Shown one piece after another: positions 1 to 6,368 of a stretch of DNA of 21,222 nucleotides; the stretch's first letter is position 1, and each line of letters begins with the position of its first letter. Origin of the DNA: Anaerolineae bacterium (GTDB lineage: Bacteria; Chloroflexota; Anaerolineae; 4572-78; J111). The notes beneath the pieces are model-generated. The model worked only from the letters and a program-made list of their open reading frames with translations, did not search any database and was not told where the DNA came from. The position numbers and the translations under genes are program-made. Location: NCBI GenBank assembly GCA_020433835.1, contig JAGRBY010000048.1, positions 1-21,222 on the forward strand. Reading direction: 5' to 3'.

Positions 1-1491
1 GTGCCGTATCAGGCCAGGCTGCGCCACGATAAAACCGTCATTACTATTTTTCGAGGCAAGGGCATCACCCTGGAAGGATTTGACATCGCCCACAGCGGGC
101 CGGGAGCCGGAGCTATGGTCATCCAGATTCAGGACCTTATCGAGCCGTCAGGGGGCGATGACCAGGTTAGCCGCATTACGCTGCGCAACAACATCATCCA
201 CGACAGCTACAACAATGATCTGCTTAAAATCAATAACGGAGCCGCCTTTATTACGGTTGAGAACAATGTCTTTTACAACCAGACCGGTCGTGATGAACAC
301 ATCGACATCAACAGCGTCAGCGACGTGGTGGTACAAGATAACATTTTTTTCAACGATTTTGAGGGTAGCGGACGTATAAACAACAACGATACCGCCAGCT
401 ACATTGTTATCAAAGATAGTAATGGCGATGATGATACCTATCTGGGCGCAGAGCGCATTACGGTTCGGCGCAATGTTTTTCTCAACTGGCAGGGCCAAAA
501 AAGCTCCTTCTTTATTGTCACCGGCGAAGACGGAAAAAATTATTACGAAGCCAGAGATGTGCTGATTGAGAACAATTTGATGATCGGCAACAGCCGTAAC
601 GTGATACGGGCGGCGTTAGGCGTAAAAGGTTGCCGAGATATCACCTTTCGACACAATACGGTTGTTGGTAATTTACCCTCGGTAGCCTACGCAATGCGTC
701 TCAATCTACAAGGCAATAACCTGCCTAATGCCAATATCCAATTTTACAACAATATCTGGTCAGACTCCACCGGTACAATGGGCGCGGAAAGCCCCGACCA
801 GGAGAATGATTTTTCTGATACATCGCCGGAAGAGATCGAGTCGTTTACATTAAATAACAACCTATACTGGAACGGCGGCAGCCCGATACCGACGAGCGAC
901 AGTGACTTAATTAATTATACCGATGACAGCCGTGGAATAATTGCCGACCCGCTGCTGGAGCGCTATGAGGGATTGGCCCTGCCGCGCTGGAACCCGGCTA
1001 CGGGTCTATTTGGCGGTGGCACAACCACTATTCGAGCATCGTTTGAGCTGTTGGTCAAGCTCTATGGTGTACCCTACTTTGACAGCACGGTGCTCGATGC
1101 GGCCACCTTCGATCACTCTCCGGCCGATGATCTGTTGGGCCAAACCCGCAGCGGCATGCCAGACGTAGGGGCGGTAGAGGTTGCGCCGGTTCTGGCACTC
1201 ACCGGCCGAACCGGCGATGAGAGCGCTTTACTGGCGTGGCACACAAATACCACCCTCCCGGAAGCAACCACCTGGAGTATTACCTATACCGGCCCCAATG
1301 GCGAGTCCCTGTCACCCATTAGCGGGTTGGCTGATAATGCCCAATCTTACACAGTAACCGGCTTAACCAATCACCAACCATATGCTATTACCGTTCAGGC
1401 CATGGTCAACGGCAGCCCGATTCTTACCTCCAACCCGATCACGGTTATCCCGACTGAGCATCTGGTTTACCTGCCGATTATAATGCCCTAG
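1..1491 (+). CDS. Secreted right-handed beta-helix protein with C-terminal FN3-like domain, 5' truncated
   Basis: About 496 residues are visible and the frame is open from the first base. No signal peptide is present, so the true start is probably upstream of the window. Residues 1-310 are rich in the N-N-x-hydrophobic turns of parallel beta-helix repeats (ITLRNNIIHD, ITVENNVFYN, VLIENNLMIG, ITFRHNTVVG). A PDVGAVE motif near residue 387 is typical of the end of such folds. An FN3-like beta-sandwich follows (about 394-483), and the protein ends HLVYLPIIMP. Relatives act outside the cell on polysaccharides or as adhesins; no catalytic residues could be assigned, so lyase activity is not claimed. 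The hydrophobic tail resembles the C-terminal YLPLV/I tails of exported Chloroflexota proteins and may be a sorting or anchoring signal (inference). It converges with the CBS gene. Confidence 0.8.
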   Translation: MPYQARLRHDKTVITIFRGKGITLEGFDIAHSGPGAGAMVIQIQDLIEPSGGDDQVSRITLRNNIIHDSYNNDLLKINNGAAFITVENNVFYNQTGRDEHIDINSVSDVVVQDNIFFNDFEGSGRINNNDTASYIVIKDSNGDDDTYLGAERITVRRNVFLNWQGQKSSFFIVTGEDGKNYYEARDVLIENNLMIGNSRNVIRAALGVKGCRDITFRHNTVVGNLPSVAYAMRLNLQGNNLPNANIQFYNNIWSDSTGTMGAESPDQENDFSDTSPEEIESFTLNNNLYWNGGSPIPTSDSDLINYTDDSRGIIADPLLERYEGLALPRWNPATGLFGGGTTTIRASFELLVKLYGVPYFDSTVLDAATFDHSPADDLLGQTRSGMPDVGAVEVAPVLALTGRTGDESALLAWHTNTTLPEATTWSITYTGPNGESLSPISGLADNAQSYTVTGLTNHQPYAITVQAMVNGSPILTSNPITVIPTEHLVYLPIIMP

Positions 1492-1676
1492 CACCACCAA
1501 AACTTTACACTGATTAGGCTAAAAACTGGCCTATAGGCGCATCAAACTGAACTTAGCATTGCCGGGTTACACCCCAAATTTGCCCACTGTGTAGACTTTG
1601 CAAGTTTATATTTTTGAGGGTCCCATTTTGCCAGGTTATTTTATTGGATGTATAAATGGGGCCAGGAGGAGTTGTA

Positions 1677-1712
1677 GCGCGGATGGGAGCCTACCTGCGC
1701 TCCCGTCCGCGC
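1677..1712. terminator. GC-rich hairpin between convergent genes
   Basis: A 14-bp stem (GCGCGGATGGGAGC against GCTCCCGTCCGCGC, one G-T pair) encloses an 8-nt loop. It sits between the beta-helix gene and the convergent CBS gene. There is no T-run on either side, so it may be a factor-assisted terminator or a remnant of a palindromic repeat. Confidence 0.45.
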
Positions 1713-1725
1713 GCTGTTGGCGTGT

Positions 1726-2163
1726 TTAGGTAACGCCGCTGGTGATATAGTTTTCTAACTCTTGGATAGTGAGCTGCTGTTTAGAGATAATCGTTTTAAC
1801 AACATCACCAATGCTAATAACACCGATGACCTGATTATCATCTAGCACCGGCAGATGACGGATGCGTTGGGCAGTCATAAGTTCCATGCACGCTTCAATG
1901 GTCTTGGCTGGCGTGATTGTGACTACTCTGGAACTCATCAGCTCTTTTACATGCATATCTTGGGCTGACTTTTGGGTGCGAACGGCACTGCGGGCATAAT
2001 CACGTTCTGAAAAGATGCCGACCAGTTGCCCATCGTCTAAAACGAGGACGGCTCCAATGTTTTTTTCGGCCAAAAGGCTTAAGGCCTCAAAAACTGTGGC
2101 TCCCGAGCCGATTGACCATATGTTATTGCCTTTGTTTCGTAAAATTTGACCGACCGTTGTCAT
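1726..2163 (-). CDS. Tandem CBS-domain protein
   Basis: 145 residues made almost entirely of two CBS motifs (about 8-65 and 75-130). Landmarks are the GAVLVLDDGQLVGIFSERDY block in the first and the RHLPVLDDNQVIGVISIGDV block in the second. CBS pairs (Bateman modules) bind AMP, ATP or S-adenosyl ligands in the cytoplasm and act as energy sensors; this one has no attached enzyme or channel, so its target is unknown. The start is supported by AAGGAG a few bases upstream of ATG. It is divergent from the cyclic-nucleotide-binding-domain gene, and close to a universal stress protein gene, which suggests a shared energy or stress-sensing theme (inference). A candidate promoter lies about 100 bp upstream. 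Confidence 0.9.
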   Translation of the reverse strand: MTTVGQILRNKGNNIWSIGSGATVFEALSLLAEKNIGAVLVLDDGQLVGIFSERDYARSAVRTQKSAQDMHVKELMSSRVVTITPAKTIEACMELMTAQRIRHLPVLDDNQVIGVISIGDVVKTIISKQQLTIQELENYITSGVT

Positions 2164-2263
2164 CTGCTTTGCTCCTTTGCAATTGCTCTAATGATCAACC
2201 CCGTTCGCCGACCGGAAACAAAGAACGCCGAGACGGTTCGATCCTATGTCGTTATCTATACTC

Positions 2264-2293
2264 ATTCTACTGTATTTTAACTGTAAATTTCAA
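2264..2293 (-). promoter_or_regulatory. Candidate sigma-70-like promoter of the CBS gene
   Basis: On the minus strand, TTGAAA (2288-2293) and TAGAAT (2264-2269) are 18 bp apart and lie about 100 bp upstream of the CBS start codon. This is motif matching only; an alternative -10 (TATAGAT) overlaps slightly downstream. Confidence 0.35.
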
Positions 2294-2386
2294 GCCCCAA
2301 TTTTGCTCCACTTGCCAGAACCAGATCGCCTAATCGACCCGCTAAAAAACCTAGACAGATGACCAGCCCTCATGCTCGCGCTTTGG

Positions 2387-2415
2387 TTGGTGTCCTCACC
2401 ATAAGTCTGTACTAT
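2387..2415 (+). promoter_or_regulatory. Candidate promoter of the cyclic-nucleotide-binding-domain gene
   Basis: TTGGTG (2387-2392) and TACTAT (2410-2415) are separated by 17 bp. This predicts a transcript starting near 2422 with a leader of roughly 68 nt to the TTG start at 2490. The -10 region lies in the small dyad TACTATAGTA. Confidence 0.4.
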
Positions 2416-2489
2416 AGTAGTTCGTAAACGTAATTGAATGGCAATGATGCCCTTAATCAATGAAGATAGCTATATACAAGGAGGTTACG

Positions 2490-2921
2490 TTGCAAGAAGA
2501 CTTAAAAAATCACCCTTTTCTAAGCAATATTTCACCTGAATTTCTCGGTTATTATGAAGAATGCGCTGCCAATGAAACATTTAAGTCAGGCGATTATTTG
2601 GTGCGCGAAAAAGAAGCGGCTGACGATTTTTTTCTTATTCGCTCCGGCAAAATTGCCCTCGATACCTTTATCGCCGGGCGCGGACCGACCAATATTCAGT
2701 ACATCACCGGCGGTGAGGTCTTGGGCTGGTCGTGGCTGGTTGAGCCAAACATCTGGCAGTTTAACGCCCTGGCCGTGGAACCAACAGAAGTCATTCGCCT
2801 AAACGGCACCCATCTCAAGACGCTGGCCGATAAAGACTGCGCTTTTGGCTATGATTTGATGCGGCGGATGGTGAATGTGGTTGGTTTGAGGCTGAGAATG
2901 ACAATGCTTCAATTGAAGTAA
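2490..2921 (+). CDS. Stand-alone cyclic-nucleotide-binding-domain protein without HTH
   Basis: A 143-residue cupin-like CNB domain (Crp/Fnr sensor fold) with no DNA-binding domain after it. I chose the TTG at 2490 because AAGGAGG (2478-2484) stands 5 nt before it; the ATG at 2460 would put that Shine-Dalgarno inside the coding frame and has no ribosome site of its own. The phosphate-binding cassette region reads GEVLGWSWL (75-83) followed by PNIWQFNA. The glycines are kept, but the arginine-serine pair that contacts cAMP in Crp is absent, so canonical cAMP binding is doubtful. The GWSWL signature recalls a known subfamily of roughly 150-residue CNB proteins. It lies upstream of the universal stress protein in the same orientation. 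Confidence 0.85.
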   Translation: MQEDLKNHPFLSNISPEFLGYYEECAANETFKSGDYLVREKEAADDFFLIRSGKIALDTFIAGRGPTNIQYITGGEVLGWSWLVEPNIWQFNALAVEPTEVIRLNGTHLKTLADKDCAFGYDLMRRMVNVVGLRLRMTMLQLK

Positions 2922-2927
2922 CTAAAT

Positions 2928-2989
2928 GAAGTAACAGTCACGGGTTGGTGATAAATTCGCGTTTGTATAACCTGGGTGACTGTCATCTT
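2928..2989. repeat. Inverted pair of a GTGAC-A-GTCAC type motif
   Basis: GAAGTAACAGTCAC (2928-2941) faces GTGACTGTCATCTT (2976-2989), seven bases after the CNB stop codon. The same core, as a perfect 16-bp inverted pair, occurs inside the MITE-like element at 7460-7590, so this is probably a degenerate member of a dispersed repeat family. A second small hairpin (AAACTGG/CCAGTTT, 3001-3022) follows. Confidence 0.5.
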
Positions 2990-3131
2990 TAGAACGCGTA
3001 AAACTGGCCAATGATCCAGTTTGCAAACTCTCCAAATGCCTGATGTGTTTGGAACGTTTTTGTTTTAAAGTGATAAAAGACAAAAAGATAAATTTTATGG
3101 CTCGATGGAGAGACATGTAAGGAGACCCATG

Positions 3132-3605
3132 ATGGCTAAGAAATACCGACACATTTTAGTGCCGCTTGACGGCTCGAAACTGGCTGAACTGGCCTTAGAA
3201 GATGCCTGGCAACTGGCCGAGCTTAATCACGCCAAAATCACGCTGCTACACGTGGCCTCCCCGGTAGAGGAAGTGATTGGTGCCGGCACCGACCACCCTA
3301 TATTTATTGATCAACAGTGGGAAAGCGAACGGGTTAAAGCCCTGCGCTACTTAAGTGGCTTGATCAATCAAATGCCTCAAGGCCTTGAAATTTACCCCGA
3401 AGTTGAAATGGGCTTGGCCGCCGAAACGATTGTTGATTACGCTAACCATCACGATATCGATCTCATTGTGATGGCCACCCATGGTCGATCTGGTTTTAGG
3501 CGGTTAATTTACGGCAGTGTGGCCGAGGCCGTACTGCATGAAGCGCACGTACCTATTCTTATGGTGCGCGGTCAGCCGCAACAGGCTCCGTCCGTGGCAT
3601 TTTAA
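3132..3605 (+). CDS. Universal stress protein (UspA family)
   Basis: 157 residues, a single Usp domain of standard length. HILVPLDGS (D13) forms the first strand and the acidic ATP-contact position. GRSG at 118-121 followed by GS at 128-129 matches the ATP-binding type of loop, so nucleotide binding is likely. Such proteins are cytoplasmic and respond to starvation, redox or respiratory stress. TAAGGAG (ending 3124) sits 7 nt before ATG 3132; ATG 3129 is equally in frame, while the upstream ATG at 3105 would contain that ribosome site. It follows the CNB gene and ends at a strong hairpin shared with the convergent histidine kinase gene. Confidence 0.95.
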   Translation: MAKKYRHILVPLDGSKLAELALEDAWQLAELNHAKITLLHVASPVEEVIGAGTDHPIFIDQQWESERVKALRYLSGLINQMPQGLEIYPEVEMGLAAETIVDYANHHDIDLIVMATHGRSGFRRLIYGSVAEAVLHEAHVPILMVRGQPQQAPSVAF

Positions 3606-3620
3606 TTTAGGTGTCTCAAT

Positions 3621-3648
3621 AAAACCCTACTCGGAGGAGTAGGGTTTT
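3621..3648. terminator. Bidirectional intrinsic terminator
   Basis: A perfect 12-bp stem (AAAACCCTACTC / GAGTAGGGTTTT) with a GGAG loop has A-runs on one side and T-runs on the other. It ends at the stop codon of the convergent kinase, so it can terminate the Usp transcript and, read on the other strand, overlaps the kinase 3' end. Confidence 0.85.
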
Positions 3649-5732
3649 TATGTTTTACGTACCGGAAAAAAAACCGAAAAGGTTGCGCCCTGATTGGGCT
3701 GGCTTTCAACCGTAATATACCCTTGATGTTGATGAACGATGCCGTAGCAGCTCGATAGCCCCAGCCCGGTCCCCTGACCAACTTCTTTTGTGGTGAAAAA
3801 GGGTTCGAAGATACGCTCCTGTATCGCATCGCTCATGCCAATGCCGGTATCGATGACCTTCAGCGTTATGTAGCTGCCGGGTGGAATTTCGATGTGCGAG
3901 TAAACTTTTGTTGTGGGTAACTCCAGGTTGGCGGTTTTGAGGCTCAACTCGCCGCCGTCAGGCATGGCCTCGCAAGCATTGACTATCAAACTGACCAAAA
4001 GTTGTTCGAATTGGTTAACATCCACTTTCGTGGACTCAAGCGCCGGATCAAGAACAATAAATAGGGTGATTGTTTGATGAAGCATCGGCTTGATAATTGT
4101 TTCCAGGAAGGTAATTACGTGATTAAGGTTAACCAAGCGAGGCCGAAACTCCTCTTTACGAGCAAAGGCTAAAAGTTGGTGGGTTAAGGCGGCAGCCCGC
4201 TCGCTAATAAGCTGAATACGCCCCAGATCTGTGGCTAAAGGATGGTCGGGCGGGATTGCGTCGAGGGCAAAGGCAACATGCCCCATCAGCACAGTCAGCA
4301 TGTTGTTAAAATGATGGGCAATACCGTTGGCTAGCTGTCCCACGGCCTCCATTTTTTGAGCCTGTCGCAGTTGATCGCTCATTTCCCGCCGCTTGGTAAT
4401 GTCTCGACTAACCCCAATGACACCCGTTATTTCACCATTATGGTTTTTAAGAGGCACCTTCGACGTTGAATTCCAACAGGAAATACCCTCCGCGTTGACC
4501 AACCGTTCTTCCTCATCGAAAATGGGTTTACCGGTGTGAATAACGTTTTGCTCATCATTGTAGAATTTTGTGGCAAGCTCGCGAGGGTAAAAATCAAAAT
4601 CGGTTTTGCCAACCAATGCATCTACTGTCTCAACTCCCATCGTTTTGGCAATTGGCAAATTGCCGGTTATAAAACGACTTTCCCTATCTTTTAAATACAC
4701 ATAATCGGGCAGCGTGTCGAGCAGGGTTCGCAGTAGGTTACGCTCATCGGCCAATTTTTGATTAAGCTGTTTCACCTGCTCTTCTGCTTGTCGCTGCGGC
4801 GTAATATTGATATGAACAATAACCGCCCCGCCGGTTACTTCTTGCAGCGGCATGACATCCATAAAATACCAGTTGGCTGTTCCGTCCACATCAAAGTGAT
4901 AGGTATAACTGAAAGATGGCAATAACCCTTTCAATACCGCTTCGATACCGGCCAACACATTGCGAGCTTGCTCGTCGGTTTTAGCAGCTTGCCGGCAAAC
5001 GTTCAAATAGTTTGCTCCAACACCAATCTTTTCTAAAGACGTCACCTGGTTGGTCTGCCCAAAACGAAGCCAGGCATCGTTAACGGTGATAAGCGTGCCA
5101 TCCAAAGAGACAACCGCAATGTGGGCCTTCAATGAGTTCAAGATTGTGTGCCCAAAGGCCCAACTCTTATGCAACGCTTTTTCAACTTGAATATGGCGCG
5201 ATATGTCGGTAAACGTCAGGTGAAGCTGATGCGGGGTAGGTTCACTGGCCGGGTCGATTGTATCCCTTATGCCGGTCAACTGTATATGCAGAATTCGGCC
5301 ATCGGCGCGATAGAATCTTATCTTAGCGGAAAATTTACCTTTGGAACTATTGATGGCTTCAAGCTGCTGCTTAAAGAGATAATTATCTTCGGGCAGCATA
5401 AAGAAGGCGAGGTTTCTATCCCGGATGTATACTTTATTACGCCCTAACATCTCGGCAAAGGTTGTATTGACTTTAAGGATAATGGCGTTTTCATCGAGGA
5501 TAACATAGCCGACCGGGGCGTTCTCGAAGAGGTGTGTATACACATCACGGGTACTTTCTAAAGTCTGCCGACTGCGGATTAGTTCTTCATTGTGACGTTC
5601 CAACTCCATCTTTTGGATTTCAAGTTGGCAAACTAATGTCTGTAACTCTTGCTGCGTCAGCGAATCGACAGCAATATTTCTTGCCAGCAGACGACGTTTA
5701 GCCTCTTGGCACAGTTTAACCTCGTTATTCAT
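3648..5732 (-). CDS. Cytoplasmic three-PAS sensor histidine kinase
   Basis: 694 residues from the ATG at 5732, chosen because GGAGAGGA lies just upstream; a TTG 11 codons earlier has no such site. Order: coiled-coil N-terminus (30-65), three PAS domains (about 63-185, 190-320, 330-450), HisKA dimerisation domain, HATPase. The H-box reads GIAHHFNN (phospho-acceptor His about 473), with His where most relatives have Asp or Glu. N-box NACEAMPDGG (585), G1 DTGIGM (628) and G2 GQGTGLGL (652-659) are intact. No membrane segment is seen, so the signal is probably cytoplasmic (redox, oxygen or small molecule bound by PAS). No response regulator adjoins it; the nearest receiver is in the 499-residue protein at 8368-9867. 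The catalytic core is closely similar to that protein. Confidence 0.93.
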   Translation of the reverse strand: MNNEVKLCQEAKRRLLARNIAVDSLTQQELQTLVCQLEIQKMELERHNEELIRSRQTLESTRDVYTHLFENAPVGYVILDENAIILKVNTTFAEMLGRNKVYIRDRNLAFFMLPEDNYLFKQQLEAINSSKGKFSAKIRFYRADGRILHIQLTGIRDTIDPASEPTPHQLHLTFTDISRHIQVEKALHKSWAFGHTILNSLKAHIAVVSLDGTLITVNDAWLRFGQTNQVTSLEKIGVGANYLNVCRQAAKTDEQARNVLAGIEAVLKGLLPSFSYTYHFDVDGTANWYFMDVMPLQEVTGGAVIVHINITPQRQAEEQVKQLNQKLADERNLLRTLLDTLPDYVYLKDRESRFITGNLPIAKTMGVETVDALVGKTDFDFYPRELATKFYNDEQNVIHTGKPIFDEEERLVNAEGISCWNSTSKVPLKNHNGEITGVIGVSRDITKRREMSDQLRQAQKMEAVGQLANGIAHHFNNMLTVLMGHVAFALDAIPPDHPLATDLGRIQLISERAAALTHQLLAFARKEEFRPRLVNLNHVITFLETIIKPMLHQTITLFIVLDPALESTKVDVNQFEQLLVSLIVNACEAMPDGGELSLKTANLELPTTKVYSHIEIPPGSYITLKVIDTGIGMSDAIQERIFEPFFTTKEVGQGTGLGLSSCYGIVHQHQGYITVESQPNQGATFSVFFPVRKT

Positions 5733-5745
5733 ATTTCCTCTCCAA

Positions 5746-5762
5746 TCACTACTATGTAGTGA
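5746..5762. promoter_or_regulatory. 17-bp palindrome in the kinase leader
   Basis: TCACTAC-TAT-GTAGTGA, perfect 7-bp arms, lies 13 bp upstream of the kinase start codon. It could be an operator or a small RNA hairpin next to the ribosome site. A related TCACT/AGTGA dyad precedes the other kinase gene (12240-12257). Confidence 0.4.
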
Positions 5763-5832
5763 CAAGTACTATCTCTCTGCCCTAAAAAGGGAACCGTTTG
5801 TTATCAATATTACATGGTGTATCTACTCAAGT

Positions 5833-5919
5833 GATGGCGGGTAGGGGCGAGGCAACTCGGCAAGATAGTGGTTGAGCCAAGTAGCCTCAAGCCGAGTTGC
5901 CTCGCCCCTATCAGCCATC
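5833..5919. repeat. Long palindromic interspersed repeat
   Basis: 29-bp arms (5833-5861 and 5891-5919) match at 27 of 29 positions around a core of GGGGCGAGGCAACTCGGC. The 29-nt loop contains a second small stem (TTGAG/CTCAA). This is too long and GC-rich for an ordinary terminator and resembles the GGGGCGA...TCGCCCC palindrome families scattered in Chloroflexota and cyanobacterial genomes (from memory). Confidence 0.7.
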
Positions 5920-5994
5920 ATCTGGAAAAGTTTCGGTTTCATTCTATTTTTAGTATAGCAATTTATTTTGGTCAACCTATTGGCGTTTAACAAC

Positions 5995-6222
5995 AGATTG
6001 GTTCAGTTTTCGCTATAGGGTGGAGAAAGTGCTTTAAAAGTGGAAGTTTACAGAGTTGTCCACAGATTTACACTGATAATCACAGATTTTTATCTAAATT
6101 TTGATAATATCAGTGATAATCTGTGTCTATCTGTGGATCCTAGAAGACTTTTCAAACAACTTCTTAGATAAGCAGACTACGTTGGTGGTAATACAACTTT
6201 GTTCAAGAAACTGAACCAATCT
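5995..6222. mobile_element. 228-bp MITE-like element with perfect 15-bp terminal inverted repeats
   Basis: AGATTGGTTCAGTTT at 5995-6009 is the exact reverse complement of AAACTGAACCAATCT at 6208-6222. The interior carries no coding frame but has an imperfect inverted repeat (6060-6136). A perfect 15-bp pair within about 230 bp is very unlikely by chance. No target-site duplication is evident in the immediate flanks, so the exact ends, or whether it is a remnant, remain open. Confidence 0.5.
6060..6136. repeat. CACAGAT/ATCTGTG intergenic inverted repeat
   Basis: 6060-6088 (beginning CCACAGATTTACACTGATAA) pairs imperfectly with 6108-6136 (ending ATCTGTGTCTATCTGTGG), about 23 of 29 positions. 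Each arm also repeats an ACAGAT/CTGAT unit internally. Strings of this ATCTGTG type recur in intergenic DNA of many bacteria. It lies inside the 228-bp MITE-like unit. Confidence 0.55.
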
Positions 6223-6269
6223 TGATCTTTGAGGTTAGTGTATCAACCCAACATGAAGTGGCCATGAAG

Positions 6270-6296
6270 TAAAGATGAAGAAATCCTTCATCTTTA
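6270..6296 (-). terminator. Second hairpin downstream of the dehalogenase
   Basis: A perfect 11-bp AT-rich stem (TAAAGATGAAG / CTTCATCTTTA) with a 5-nt loop lies 15 bp beyond the main terminator. It may be a back-up terminator; it lacks a clean T-tract. Confidence 0.35.
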
Positions 6297-6310
6297 AACC
6301 CTCCAAAAGG

Positions 6311-6342
6311 CAAAAGCCCTTCCTTAGTTGGAAGGGCTTTTG
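6311..6342 (-). terminator. Intrinsic terminator of the haloalkane dehalogenase gene
   Basis: A perfect 13-bp stem (CAAAAGCCCTTCC / GGAAGGGCTTTTG) with a 6-nt loop, 27 bp past the stop codon. On the minus strand it is followed by a T-rich stretch (CCTTTTGG). Confidence 0.8.
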
Positions 6343-6368
6343 TTAGAAGGCGATGATTTGTCGGCAGG

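Larger units (their letters stand above)
5763..6310. other. Gene-free, repeat-rich spacer
   Basis: No convincing coding frame is present in this stretch. It is built of nested inverted repeats: the palindrome at 5833-5919, the 228-bp MITE-like unit at 5995-6222 with the CACAGAT repeat inside it, and a perfect 11-bp hairpin at 6270-6296. Together they look like a landing zone for small non-autonomous elements. Confidence 0.6.

Noticed and set aside
148..498. 116-residue minus-strand frame inside the beta-helix gene
   Set aside because: Its regular valine/isoleucine pattern mirrors the antisense of the beta-helix repeats.
2112..2333. 73-residue plus-strand frame upstream of the CNB gene
   Set aside because: It overlaps the start of the CBS gene and its candidate promoter; it is Cys/Leu-rich with no family pattern.
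2922..3152. 76-residue minus-strand frame between the CNB and Usp genes
   Set aside because: It runs across a palindromic repeat and the Usp ribosome site and start, has no ribosome site of its own, and shows no recognisable domain.
5833..6296. CRISPR array in the repeat-rich spacer
   Set aside because: The repeats are inverted, different from each other and not regularly spaced; no cas gene is present.
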